From assembly GCA_016840125.1 (NCBI GenBank), contig JAEOSY010000468.1, positions 1-21,742 on the forward strand: a stretch of DNA of 21,742 nucleotides, read 5' to 3'. Within the stretch, counting starts at the first letter, position 1, and the number at the start of each line of letters is the position of its first letter. Positions 11,101-18,700 of the stretch are shown here, one piece after another. This DNA comes from Candidatus Helarchaeota archaeon (GTDB lineage: Archaea > Asgardarchaeota > Lokiarchaeia > Helarchaeales > HEL-GB-A). The position numbers and the translations under genes were made by a program. The notes beneath the pieces are model-generated. The model did not search any database. It worked only from the letters and a program-made list of their open reading frames with translations, and was not told the DNA's origin.

Positions 11101-12842
11101 AACGAGCCTTCCCATATCGAGCCACCGGTATTGATCAAGGTGCCATTGAAAATTTCAATTCCACCAAATAGTAAGCCAGAATAATTATAAATATAGTAGT
11201 CGACCAGTGAGATGAGTTCAGGACCAGTAATATTGGCAGTTATATTCACAATTTTGACCACAGCATCATTGGGCTGAGGATTCAGGACATCAACCACAAT
11301 ACCACCTGGATTGTTGAGGGTGATCGTGGTGGAGTTATAAACCGTTCCGCCCCCGTTACCCCCAAAGCGATTTCTTGGGACAAGACCGGAGAAATTCGTA
11401 TATGCCCCCCAGATATCGAGAACGTAATCCCCATTTGGACGCTTATAGGTATTTTGCCAGGTACCCGTATAATCTCCGGTACCGCCAAGATCCATTAATA
11501 TCACTATATCTGTATCCGATTGCGAATACCAAGCGGTTTGAGCATTGTCGTCAATCCAGCGTGCATTGTATTCTGCCGCATCGAACACCTGGCATATGAG
11601 TATAGGTCCATAATAATTTGTGAGGTTAGAGTCCGAATGCACCCATACATTCACGGTTCCATTGTAGAGCCCGGCCGTGGGTTGAATTATGTTCAGATCA
11701 ACCACATAGTATTCAAAATCACATTGGATATCGGAAACTGATCCCTCGCCAAACACATAGATATCATAGAAGGAAGCATTCAGCAATAACCAATAATCAT
11801 GATCTAGTCCTTGAGATTGAGGAATATGATATGGGGAAGCTGTAGTTGAGGTAACATTCCCATTTTCGATGACGAAGTCAATTTCTGAGGTGGAAAAGGC
11901 GGATTCATTGAGAGCGACTAATGGGGTGAACGGAGTATCCAAGAACTCGCTTAAATTGAGCGAATAACTGCCCGCCGAATATGCCCCGAAGTGCTGGGGA
12001 TAGAGTAAATATGCATTACACTCAAAGGAGGAGTTATAATCCCCGTATGGCGAACGGTACGGTGAAACCATAAACTCACCGAATTCCCAATTAGTCGAAT
12101 ACGTCCACATAAGCCAAGATTGGGTGTTAGTGATCCGTGCTGAGGAAAATGAATCTGCCAACCCCGCAGGGGTGTTATCAGAGAAGTATTGTACAAAAGT
12201 ATTATAATCGGTTTGGGCGGAGTAATTAAATCCATACATAATAACACGCCCAAACCCACGGTACTCGGATACCGTGATGGGACTCGCCGAGAAGTTGTTC
12301 GGAATACCAAAAGCACCTTCGAGATCGGCTGTCAAAGTCGCAGCAGTTTCTCGCTGGTCATTCAAATTAAGAACTGGTACAGTTGGATCCAGAACGGCCA
12401 TATAACCATCTTCTGTATAGAAAAGGAAATTCAAATACACATCACTTTTAGGAATACTTTGATTGAGAGTTTGAATCATATATTTATGATAATAATCGGT
12501 AGTGTTTGTATTGGTTGCTATCAAGTTAAGCTGCCAAATTAAATCGTACTCAGGAAGAGACAAATCCACTGCGGGGGTTGCTTGGGGACCATGAAAAGAA
12601 CCTATAACGGTGACGTTCCCATGTTGATCCACATGTGTGCGGATCATTTCTTCGTAACCTAAATTCGACCCCACGCTACTATCTAGGGATGCGGCACCGT
12701 TAGTACCTGAAAAGAGTGAGGGGAGTAGCATCCCAAAAGTGCCAATGAAACTGGCAAAAGTGAAAAGTAAAACTAAATTTAAACTATTAAACTTTTTATT
12801 CTGGAGCGAGAGAGTCCTCCATACTTGGTTGATATATGTCAT
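5157..12842 (-). CDS. Giant extracellular multi-domain surface protein
   Basis: About 2561 aa. The frame opens with GTG at 12851, but that codon lies inside the AGGGTGA ribosome site (12854-12848). The ATG at 12842, 5 nt downstream, is the better start (MTYINQVWRTLSLQ). A hydrophobic segment (about residues 24-45) acts as signal peptide or membrane anchor. Next come four divergent copies of an unrecognised ~300-residue module, starting near residues 72, 667, 1094 and 1489. Each is followed by an Ig-like domain introduced by a short [VL]L[SNT]P motif. From about residue 1797 there are roughly six more Ig/Big-like domains and a final beta domain ending ITFEVV. Asparagine sequons are dense, as in archaeal surface glycoproteins. 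There is no C-terminal transmembrane segment, so attachment would rely on the N-terminal segment or partners. It leads a two-gene surface operon. No catalytic motif recognised. Confidence 0.93.
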   Translation of the reverse strand: MTYINQVWRTLSLQNKKFNSLNLVLLFTFASFIGTFGMLLPSLFSGTNGAASLDSSVGSNLGYEEMIRTHVDQHGNVTVIGSFHGPQATPAVDLSLPEYDLIWQLNLIATNTNTTDYYHKYMIQTLNQSIPKSDVYLNFLFYTEDGYMAVLDPTVPVLNLNDQRETAATLTADLEGAFGIPNNFSASPITVSEYRGFGRVIMYGFNYSAQTDYNTFVQYFSDNTPAGLADSFSSARITNTQSWLMWTYSTNWEFGEFMVSPYRSPYGDYNSSFECNAYLLYPQHFGAYSAGSYSLNLSEFLDTPFTPLVALNESAFSTSEIDFVIENGNVTSTTASPYHIPQSQGLDHDYWLLLNASFYDIYVFGEGSVSDIQCDFEYYVVDLNIIQPTAGLYNGTVNVWVHSDSNLTNYYGPILICQVFDAAEYNARWIDDNAQTAWYSQSDTDIVILMDLGGTGDYTGTWQNTYKRPNGDYVLDIWGAYTNFSGLVPRNRFGGNGGGTVYNSTTITLNNPGGIVVDVLNPQPNDAVVKIVNITANITGPELISLVDYYIYNYSGLLFGGIEIFNGTLINTGGSIWEGSLDTTQLQSTADYILRLEITDFNGTILLHDVPFTANNTFYQENVPIYAPMGAAPGGSGFELQIGTIEPPTMSDPYQGGSGGGGPTPHNFFGYGVDFGMGFKDYLYHDVWGAFFMADNNVTTNPLWQMIGTGIPDIDYGISIMMEDASPESIATCDEIAARAEVAFNLPRPLTYYGPFFLDMGGGGSTSDFVPFIIYADNYTTNNYGDIVDKFHASVPSGLADLYTKENMTQSDVNSTLFFGWINTEGLFGEMIYQSNPFLDYNCGEMAYISPTLTFPDYFDNTLNQPQTISLNTIFPQISQYNACSPGVASAVSSGFGPNMMGMPAGIIALNANITDWYPQSPFVSPLNGMIAPNYLNVISITMLETISTPFGVITTDEINISFSGPRITNNLLTPTEGQSITLLNHNITADFQCVTGAWNDTRWQLSSMDGSWGDGGQLTYTGSNWTDLLNSSKYEPGMYELYTYARSNDSMWAMNRTQIYINNSIGISTMVVAISPWGDLELIGLGSAIFQFFGYGINLGIDTTLEEYNSTEFQQLAICIAEDNTLNPYSQMLTGENWNMLIAFQGMDVSEQTSTPIIKDLERVFNITGMLQPVEMIAAPGVAWVMNYTPSRDYNDFLDQYESVRNTNLSNVFSKNNLLSADNSFLLYTIYSENYAKALLGGPYSENANAEEYVAVAPYMRFEDFYTYNTINQTETFSLANTFGLSEINTNYEQSMTYGASQIMMVLECGSIDNSTIYPYAPGYTMYMPGMFGNPDQVMMMMLDKNGPSQMGHYSTDDIRFNFTAPRTVVEVLSPAPGAEVHGDATFIVNATMSTPATNDVEAIVFPAGVGRNYIYSLFFPQDAIAEFTLTYDPTNSYWSGIWETLDTTIPNGWYDIVFEVTDNLSRTQYETVTVQVRNTYYQERLNVVVEQNGNISAGLEIQGHILDEMYNFSIPEYQDILMSNFIAVNAYSGHHNFTKDLYTDWLGFASFDYGLMVMVPQDLSDAEALALADPIKDDYERAFGIIGELTYLGSEEMGIQMGGPTAYTFRYVAYGNNYTATIKYEHFVDVFHQTTPDGLNNSVPLSTFTGTDSLIQWVTFFDPSFSPIRSIPNMDPYHSMIMTKLFYSQYFGLNYMQGNLNSHDLSISSLLGVPQIVFTSNDVADTMESSFEILVENANITSYYPTHEVIWVNNPNRLYGKPAERDSFSYSGIYNRRIYELGPFDDINVTFVEPMSRPLILSPTMGAIVDGVANVLVQVENSTPIADVYLKVYTVAEMDAMDQNRLLGPNPTMPNARPANFLYGKDSMNYLGGGLWNYSYPVHVFPDGPLWFEVEVETQNGLWSYNNTQVTVANTNPFRVNVLSPSDGANVSGILQLSTSVINGTYPVLGSAVMILDASGLTPISEVFLEPQGGDIYSTNFGTHQLTNGTYQLIFYAVDMSGIGTINATTIHVSNGEIIEVTFLNPTSILDWSPQANITVEVSSPYPVAMVSYQVVQMFYEPLYKMWQDLGTITTGVMMDPDSTWVAELDTTGWDQKVWNFMSNEWTDAYYEIQIVVSDLGEADGMSSYIYFSERFMLDPDPMGKPAVIIDPLEMTPISGIQTVTVQVTDFNDTIGTANGDVRRASDNTLVADLSFIISGTNATAQFYSYPLPDGYYIISAYGFAGGKSYTDSILVRVSNPDHHSVEIINPVEWDVLGGPVLIQLDIENNTALQEFRVEVSFPWSSSQLVQIQDWEFTYNSFSGYWEAWWNSTELVDGDYFMTAYIRDGNNFEDWDYIHFSTNNPPRVTILEPSPAANFSEYENIHFVVAVPDPDIDYIELWAEGNYIMNFTQSSGDNWTADWSDTIGYDGAVFIQVFAYDLGGQVNNTEWIGLSINKIIPPAGQADIYNATITNDNGTVQTTFVENDTVEYHATIRGDAGGTSYVVTAQTDDPFLSGYLEFNENVTVPPGVDFAIVFNYTIAVGAPTGTYTVQILIWTDWPWDGGICVDFITITFEVV
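5160..7450 (-). repeat. C-terminal run of Ig/Big-like domains in the giant protein
   Basis: Consecutive domains open with hydrophobic-x-P motifs: LILSPTMGA, VNVLSPSDGA, VTFLNPTS, VIIDPLEMTP, VEIINPVEWD and VTILEPSPAA. They are spaced about 100-125 residues apart. Each contains strand patterns such as GxxxxxVxVxN and W(x)N or DGxYxxxxYAxD, typical of surface Ig-like folds. The last domain (from about 5500) is slightly different, with a VEYHATIRGDAGG segment, and ends the protein. Confidence 0.65.
7450..12630 (-). repeat. Four-copy ~300-residue module alternating with Ig-like domains
   Basis: Copies begin near 12625, 10840, 9560 and 8375. All share three landmarks in order: an [AV]F[GN][IL] helix-end motif; a Y-x2-F-type segment leading to P-x-GL (TPAGLADSF, VPSGLADLY, TPDGLNNSV; degenerate in copy 3); and a late [YF]F-rich segment ending in a Ser/Leu-rich motif (SLNLSEFL, ISLNTIF, FSLANTFG, LSISSLLG). 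Copies 1 and 4 open with V[DE]QxGN, while copies 2 and 3 open with FFGYG[VI][DN]. I know no family name for this module. Alignment by eye only; boundaries are approximate. Confidence 0.6.
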
Positions 12843-12851
12843 ATATTTCAC

Positions 12852-13175
12852 CCTGAAAATTAAAAATGATTATGAAACTAACCGTTAGTATTTTCTATTC
12901 CTTCAATATTCTATAAAAGTGTTCTTTCACGTGAACGGTATTATTTTATGAACTACCATTATGGGGATTGAAATATAAAGCCCCCTATAAAATGCGCATT
13001 CGATTGGACCTCTAAAAAAGGAGGAGTTTGCGTTAAGGGGATGAATATGATTATTGTCGGAAAAAAAAACTAATATATAAAAATCGGGTTGGATTGTAGA
13101 GATAGCTGGAGGGGTTTTATACTATATTATTCGAATAATTAAAGTAATAAAAAATATTTGGGATAAAGTTGTGGA
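12852..13175 (-). promoter_or_regulatory. Non-coding region with candidate promoter and palindromic sites for the giant operon
   Basis: About 320 bp without a credible gene. Read on the minus strand it has two TATA-like boxes upstream of the 12842 start: CTTTATATTT (12980-12971) and CTTTTATAG (12919-12911). Between them is a perfect 10-bp palindrome, TTCACGTGAA (12926-12935). This would lie just upstream of the nearer TATA box, or just downstream of the start site set by the farther one. Either position suits an operator. A second perfect palindrome, ATTATTCGAATAAT, lies at 13126-13139. Transcription start sites are not known. Confidence 0.4.
13061..13069 (-). terminator. Poly-T terminator candidate after the three-gene unit
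   Basis: Nine consecutive A on the plus strand read as T9 on the minus strand, about 107 nt after the stop of the 13176-13415 gene and ahead of the giant-operon promoter. Archaeal termination is commonly at T-tracts without a needed hairpin. Position fits; function is inferred. Confidence 0.45.
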
Positions 13176-13415
13176 TTATTTAATAAATGGGGGGGATTGG
13201 GTCGGTCTTTTTGCAAAAATATTGAAAAATTCGTCTAAGCGCTCTTCCACTTTCGATTTGGGAAGATTTTTCAATTGGGTAGGGACGTAATCACAGTTTC
13301 TAATGAGAGCACTAGGTGTTTGGAATAATTCGCACCAATTGTGGAAAGTAGTTTGATAGTCAGGGAGCCGCTTCTTATTACAATAATTCGTACAACCTTC
13401 GCATCGTGATTTCAT
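13176..13415 (-). CDS. Small Cys-rich protein, unknown function
   Basis: 79 aa, with an AGGTA ribosome site 5 nt before the ATG. The N-terminus has C-x2-C-x3-C (MKSRCEGCTNYC), with further Cys at about residues 28 and 41, so metal or Fe-S binding is possible but unproven. The rest is charged and ends in a proline-containing tail. There is no signal peptide or membrane segment, so it is probably cytosolic. It starts 68 bp after the membrane-protein gene upstream. A CTATAAAAT box within that gap could give it its own promoter. I do not recognise a family. The good ribosome site and the lack of an overlapping alternative gene support it being real. Confidence 0.6.
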   Translation of the reverse strand: MKSRCEGCTNYCNKKRLPDYQTTFHNWCELFQTPSALIRNCDYVPTQLKNLPKSKVEERLDEFFNIFAKRPTQSPPFIK

Positions 13416-13483
13416 ACTGTTACCTATGAATACTTAGATTTTATAGCTACAGAATATCTGAGTATGATAGCCCAAAGTTCGAT

Positions 13484-13864
13484 TTAAGCGTCTTCATCGC
13501 TGGAATTTGTGTCTTGCTCGGGGGGTTCAGGGGGTGTTTCAGGAGGTTCTTTGATATCTTCGTAGGAATAATCGTCAAATTCATTCTCGGATCCCGTGAA
13601 AAAGTCCTTTATTGCACCAAAAAGTGATCTGAATTTAAATTTTATTCGAGATAAACGTGATTCTTTATATAAAGGAGGATATTTACTAAATTTTGACTTC
13701 TCTGAAGATTTAGAGGTGAATCTATCGCTCTTCATTAAGTAAAATGCCATGAGGATCGCGCAGAGCACACATAGGAGACCTGCGGAGAATAAAATAAGGA
13801 AGATATTCAGCTTATCATTCCAGTCCGTGGGAAAATCAAGTAACTTTAGGAATTGAAGCATCAT
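13484..13864 (-). CDS. Single-pass membrane protein with acidic Pro-rich tail
   Basis: 126 aa (125 if the second of two adjacent ATGs is used), with AGGTAA 5 nt before the first ATG. One strong transmembrane segment spans about residues 21-44. It is followed at once by a Lys/Arg-rich stretch (about 45-82), which predicts a cytoplasmic C-terminus. The tail (about 92-126) is highly acidic with PPETPPEPPE, so probably disordered and available for binding partners. It starts 31 bp after the stop of the transglutaminase-like gene, suggesting co-transcription. No family recognised; an adaptor or anchor for the upstream enzyme is only a guess. Confidence 0.7.
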   Translation of the reverse strand: MMLQFLKLLDFPTDWNDKLNIFLILFSAGLLCVLCAILMAFYLMKSDRFTSKSSEKSKFSKYPPLYKESRLSRIKFKFRSLFGAIKDFFTGSENEFDDYSYEDIKEPPETPPEPPEQDTNSSDEDA

Positions 13865-13895
13865 TGAAATTACCTATTATTGGTTCTTTTATAGT

Positions 13896-14723
13896 TTATG
13901 AGAGCTGGATTTGGGCTACGTCATTCTCATCAAATCGGATACGGAAGTTTTTGCCGACCTTGGACTTGAGCCAGACGAGGGGGGCGTCGTTTTTGATGCC
14001 GACATGTGCTCGAACCATGTAATTCCATTTGATTGTTGCGAATTCATTTAGTGCTACATCAAAGGGAACCCATTGTTCATAAATAGGGATGTAGATTTCA
14101 GCCCACGCATGTAAGCTGGAAGTTTCTCTGTCTGTGAGGAGTAATCCTAGGACACGTCGTGCGGGGATCTTATTAATCCGACAGAGGGTGATGAAGAGGT
14201 CAGAAAATTCATCACAATCCCCTTTCCCTTCTTTTAAGGCTTGCCGAGCACCTATTCGATGGTCTAAATTTTCGCGGAATTTAATATTATCATGTACAAA
14301 TTGGAATGCACTTCGGAGGTATTTGAGGACATCATCACCCGATTCACTTCGGAGGTTTTGGGCAATGTCAATGAGATCAGGATCGCGGATTTCCCAAAAT
14401 TTGGCACCCCTACAATACTGTGTTATGAACGTGTTTGAGTATCGATCGAATTTAAAGTTGAGAATTGGGAATTTGAGACTGTGATTGGTGAAAAGAAGTG
14501 TTGTTCTGAACTGAAATTCATCGCCTGCCTTTAAGACAGGGAGTTTGATGAACCCCGCATAATTTTTCTCGCCGGTTTCGCGAACTTGGAACAAGGGCTT
14601 CTTCTGTGTCACATCAACATCCTGGTGTGCACTAGCCCCATAGAGACTCCAGGTCAAATATCCCGCTTGCAGCATCCCCGATTCAATATACAATGTATTA
14701 GCGAGATCCACTTGGATTTTCAT
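13896..14723 (-). CDS. Transglutaminase-like cysteine protein
   Basis: 275 aa. The transglutaminase-like core carries the full triad in the expected order and spacing: Cys170 in KGDCDEF, His205 in LHAWAEIY and Asp222 in PFDVAL. The preceding helix (ARQALKEGKG) also fits the family. In this superfamily the triad serves protein crosslinking, amide hydrolysis or proteolysis; the sequence does not say which. The first ~100 residues are beta-rich and look like a separate N-terminal domain. There is no signal peptide, so it is probably cytosolic, unlike many secreted archaeal relatives. No clear ribosome site precedes the ATG, which would fit leaderless or short-leader translation from the divergent promoter region. 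It is the first gene of a likely three-gene unit. Confidence 0.88.
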   Translation of the reverse strand: MKIQVDLANTLYIESGMLQAGYLTWSLYGASAHQDVDVTQKKPLFQVRETGEKNYAGFIKLPVLKAGDEFQFRTTLLFTNHSLKFPILNFKFDRYSNTFITQYCRGAKFWEIRDPDLIDIAQNLRSESGDDVLKYLRSAFQFVHDNIKFRENLDHRIGARQALKEGKGDCDEFSDLFITLCRINKIPARRVLGLLLTDRETSSLHAWAEIYIPIYEQWVPFDVALNEFATIKWNYMVRAHVGIKNDAPLVWLKSKVGKNFRIRFDENDVAQIQLS

Positions 14724-14827
14724 GGTAGCTCAAGTTCTTGAAATTGATTTTTATTTTATCAATAATTATTACAAATTACCAATTAATTTATTCGAAATCA
14801 TACTCCAAAACAAGCTAGGTGAACTGT
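14724..14827. promoter_or_regulatory. Divergent promoter region (transglutaminase-like gene / dehydrogenase)
   Basis: About 100 bp of very A/T-rich sequence between two outward-facing genes. It contains several TATA-like stretches on both strands (for example around 14745-14765 and 14780-14792). No operator-like palindrome stands out. The GGTGA at 14818-14822 is the ribosome site of the plus-strand gene. Confidence 0.4.
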
Positions 14828-15769
14828 TTGATCATTTTATTCTGTGGAGCAGGCTGGAAGACGGCTGCAGATCGTATTAGGCGGCGGGTTACAGATTTTG
14901 AGTATCGAATGCAGGATATGGATCGTCCCTTGGTTGATCAAGTGGCAGATGTTAATGTGATTATACCCACGATGGAGAAGATTACCAAGGAAATTATTGA
15001 AGCCGCACCAAATTTAAAACTAATCCAGCAATTTGGTATCGGTCTTGAAGGTGTGGATAAAATTGCCGCAAAAGAACGTGGGATTTACGTTGCTAATTGT
15101 GCCGGTGCTAATGATGTGACGGTAGCCGAATCAGCGATTTTTCTCATGCTGGCATTATCCCGACGACTAAACGAGATCCAAAGTTCTTTTAAAAATAAGA
15201 TACTAGGACACCCTATTGGGACCGAATTGATGGGAAAAACTTTGGGCATCGTTGGATTAGGGGCTTCCGGAAAGGAATTGGCCAAACGGGCATATCATAT
15301 GGGCATGAAAATAATAGCTACAAAACGTGTTGTAGATGAGGATTTAATATTAAAATATAATTTGGAGTTCCTAGGAGGAGCGCAAGACCTTCCAACTCTT
15401 TTAGAGAAATCAGATTATGTCTCACTGCACACACCCTTGACTGAAGAAACTCGAAGTCTGATTTCTGAATCAGAATTGAAACAAATGAAATCCACTGCTT
15501 TTCTGATTAACGTGAGTCGGGGACCCATAATCAATAAACTGGCCTTGTTAAAGGCATTACAGAATAAGTGGATTGCTGGCGTAGGATTGGATGTTTATTG
15601 GCTAGAACCAGCTGATCCGCAGGATCCCATCTTTCAATTTGATAATGTAATAACCCTACCTCACATTGCAGGTTCCTCACAGGAAAGTTTTGATCGGATA
15701 GAAGATATCCTCGTTGGCAATATCTTCCGTATAGCAGAGGGAAAGAAACCAGTAAATATAAAAAATTAA
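14828..15769 (+). CDS. D-isomer-specific 2-hydroxyacid dehydrogenase
   Basis: 313 aa from the TTG at 14828. The frame is open from a GTG at 14819, but that GTG is part of the GGTGA ribosome site (14818-14822), which sits 5 nt before the TTG. Length is normal for the family (about 310-330). The Rossmann motif GLGASG is near residues 143-148. Catalytic residues are visible: Arg231 in NVSRGP, Glu260 in DVYWLEP and His279 in LPHIAGSS. The family reduces 2-keto acids to D-2-hydroxy acids, or the reverse, using NAD(P)H. Candidates include phosphoglycerate, glyoxylate/hydroxypyruvate or lactate dehydrogenase, and substrate cannot be told. No C-terminal ACT domain is present, so it is not a full-length classical SerA. 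Its stop lies 5 bp from the convergent stop of the CHAT gene. Confidence 0.92.
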   Translation: MIILFCGAGWKTAADRIRRRVTDFEYRMQDMDRPLVDQVADVNVIIPTMEKITKEIIEAAPNLKLIQQFGIGLEGVDKIAAKERGIYVANCAGANDVTVAESAIFLMLALSRRLNEIQSSFKNKILGHPIGTELMGKTLGIVGLGASGKELAKRAYHMGMKIIATKRVVDEDLILKYNLEFLGGAQDLPTLLEKSDYVSLHTPLTEETRSLISESELKQMKSTAFLINVSRGPIINKLALLKALQNKWIAGVGLDVYWLEPADPQDPIFQFDNVITLPHIAGSSQESFDRIEDILVGNIFRIAEGKKPVNIKN

Positions 15770-15774
15770 GGATT

Positions 15775-18700
15775 TTAGACCTTTGCAGCGATGAATATCA
15801 TTCCGAAGAGTTGGCGTACTCGATCTTGAATATTTAAATTGTCAATTTTCTTCCCTAAGTCGTCTAATTTATCAAGTTTATTAACTGCGGATTCCATTGT
15901 GCTTTGCCAATTAGCTTGTGTGGCAGAGGTGATGGATGTCACAAGGGGCTCAAGAACAGGGAAAATCTGGTCAAAGGCAGCATCTTTAGCCTCCGTAGCA
16001 AGCTGCTTGACCTCCAGTAAAATCCTTTCGAATATTTTCTTGATGACCTTTTCACGAGCACATGATACACTTTTTCGGCTGACGAAGTGCCAGGCATAAA
16101 TAATTTCGCCAAAGGCTTGCTTTTCCCAGGGTTTCACGTAAATTAACGAGTAGGAGGGGTCACCAATGCAAGAATACGCGAGCCAAGTAAAGTCGGACCC
16201 ATATTCTTCAGTCCTACTTAATAAATTAAAGACGAGATTTTTTGCAATTAATTGTGCTTCACCCAATGCCCAGCCAGAGATTATGGATGAGTAGAATGCG
16301 TAAGCATATTCTAAAGCCGCGAAGTCAGAGACAGACCATAGTGGGGATACAAAAAAGCAAGAGCCCGCTCTTAGAAAGGCGGTTCCGAGAGCTGCACTCA
16401 AACATGCGTTGGTGAAAATTAGAGGGTTGGACCATAGTTTCAGATGAGATATTTCCAAAGCAGTTAGGCGAGAATCCGTTAAAATTAGACCGCTTCGCCG
16501 AGGTAACATAGGATCCAAATAACCATGACCTGAATAATGGATGATATTCGGTCCCCGGTTGATATTCATGATCACATCATGTTCCCGGGCATCCCAACCC
16601 TCAATGGTCTCGATTTCGAACCCTTTCAGGCGTTGACGGAGCTGCACCAGTTCTTTAGAAGCATCGGGCAAATCTAAAGTGGGATTAGCTATTAAGAGGA
16701 TTTTCAGGCGCTCTTTTGGAATGGCCGAAATGGAGACTGACAAGTTGGCAAGTAGTGCGGTGGAATTCTGATCAAGTCCGCTAATACGCCCAAAACCGTA
16801 TTTCAAGCTCCAAAAAATATTGTTGTCATGGATGAGCTCGATTGGAATACCGCTTCGGATGGTGAAGTATGCAATGTTAGTTGGAGTAAGAATAGCTAAA
16901 AAGTCGTTTATAGCTGGTGTTATTAAAGCTTCATGAAGTTCAATCCCAAACTCCTTGAGAGGTTTGTAAGGATTTAATCCCCCAGCAATCACACCATCAA
17001 TGCTCTCGATAAATCCCTGAGCCAGAGTTTCTAGCCTTTCTGATGTTGGTCGAATTGGGATCAATGGTCCATTTTTATAAAAGGCGTAGTTTCCAGCCAT
17101 AAGCAGATTGCAGCGACGTTGTTTCTTATTTTCCTCCACCATCGACTCACATAGGATTACAGAATTAAACACAACTTGTTCGAGGAAACCCCAATTTTCA
17201 TAATAAACCTGAATAAATTCTTTGAAAAATTTAAATGAAAAATCGATAACGACTTTCAGGTAATCTGGTGAGTGGATTTCCTCACCCACCAATTCCTTGT
17301 TAAGGAAATTTTCATAGAGCTTGGCTGTATTCGAGTCTATTTTCGTTAAAACCGATAGGAGGGTCGGTTTATCGGGGCTACTAGAGAGGGATTTCGCTTG
17401 TAAGCTACCTTCAAAACCCAAGCTGAAAGCTTTCAGAGTTTCCATAATTTTAGCGATTTTAATTGCCAAGTCAAATTCATCAGCATAATTTATTGCATAA
17501 TCCGTATAGCCAAGCGCTTTTAGTTGGTCGGCAATTTTCGACATAGATTTTGAAGAAAAGATGAGGGCTAGGGGGCTTTTTCCCTTAAAGTCCTCGATTA
17601 ATTCCTTATAATCTTGTAGCTCGGAACCTGATTCAGAGTATAAAATGACAGGGGCTTGTAAATACCGAGCGAGAGGATTGATAATCGCCGCAACACAAGG
17701 ATCGTCCGGAATGACTAATAAATATTCAGAGGCGGGACGATCATGTTTTGAAATTATCTCTTGCCGATAGAAAATCTTTCTAAATTCCATGGGGGCGTTT
17801 TTTAAATTTGGAATTGCGTGGATCTTAATGATATTTTTGATAACTTCGAGGATACCTGGATCCACTTTTTCTCTACCTAATGTCACTCGTTTTGCAATTT
17901 CTTCTTTCCGAGCTTGAAGTTCCTTGAAATTTTCTAGTTTTGTGAAAATATAGAAATCGAGTTCAGTTAATTCACTCCCTCTATCCAAAAGCAGAATAAT
18001 AAGCTGCTGAATATCTTCAATCCGAGGTACGCCAAAGAGGCAGATTTTATCCAGCTCGCGGAGAGAGAGGAGGTAATCGTAAATGGATGAATCAAGGGGT
18101 TCATTTTCCGTATACCACATAATTGGATTAAAAACATTCAAGCGTCGTGTAAAGGAGGTCATTGCGGCAAAGTGTTCTCGCTTTTCTCCGAGATTTACCG
18201 CACTGGCAAGTGCACAAGGCCAATATTCTTCCGAATCAGGTACTATAAAACAAATATCATTCATATTTCGTTCGGGAATAAAAATAAAGCGCAATTCAAG
18301 GCGAAATTGGTTGGTCGTCCCATCGAGGGTGAATTCTATAGTAGGGAAAACTCTCTTTTGATGTTTCCAAGTAGAAGTATCTTCAACTGAGTTAGAAATT
18401 ATCTCTATTTTATCTGCTGAATTAGATTCTTGTGGGACAGAAATCTCGATGATTTTAGTACGATTATTTTGGTAGACAGTAGAAGCAAGTAGTTGCATAT
18501 GAGACGCCAATCGATGGTGAGATTCGCCGTACCATATATTCTGCGTTCCAAGTTCATTTCCCTTCATTTTCTCGGGATGTGGGGCATATTTAAGCCCTTT
18601 CTTCAGGAACCCTGCAGTAGTTTTTGCATTTAATATCCACTGAAGTTTACCTTTTTTACCACCCTCAACTTTGAAACTAATATTCATTCCAAAGATAGAG

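Noticed and set aside
10753..11115. 120-aa ORF on the minus strand inside the giant gene
   Set aside because: It lies in another frame of a strongly supported long gene, has no family match and no ribosome site; a shadow frame.
12189..12542. 117-aa plus-strand ORF opposite the giant gene
   Set aside because: Antisense shadow of domain-bearing coding sequence, with no recognisable domain.
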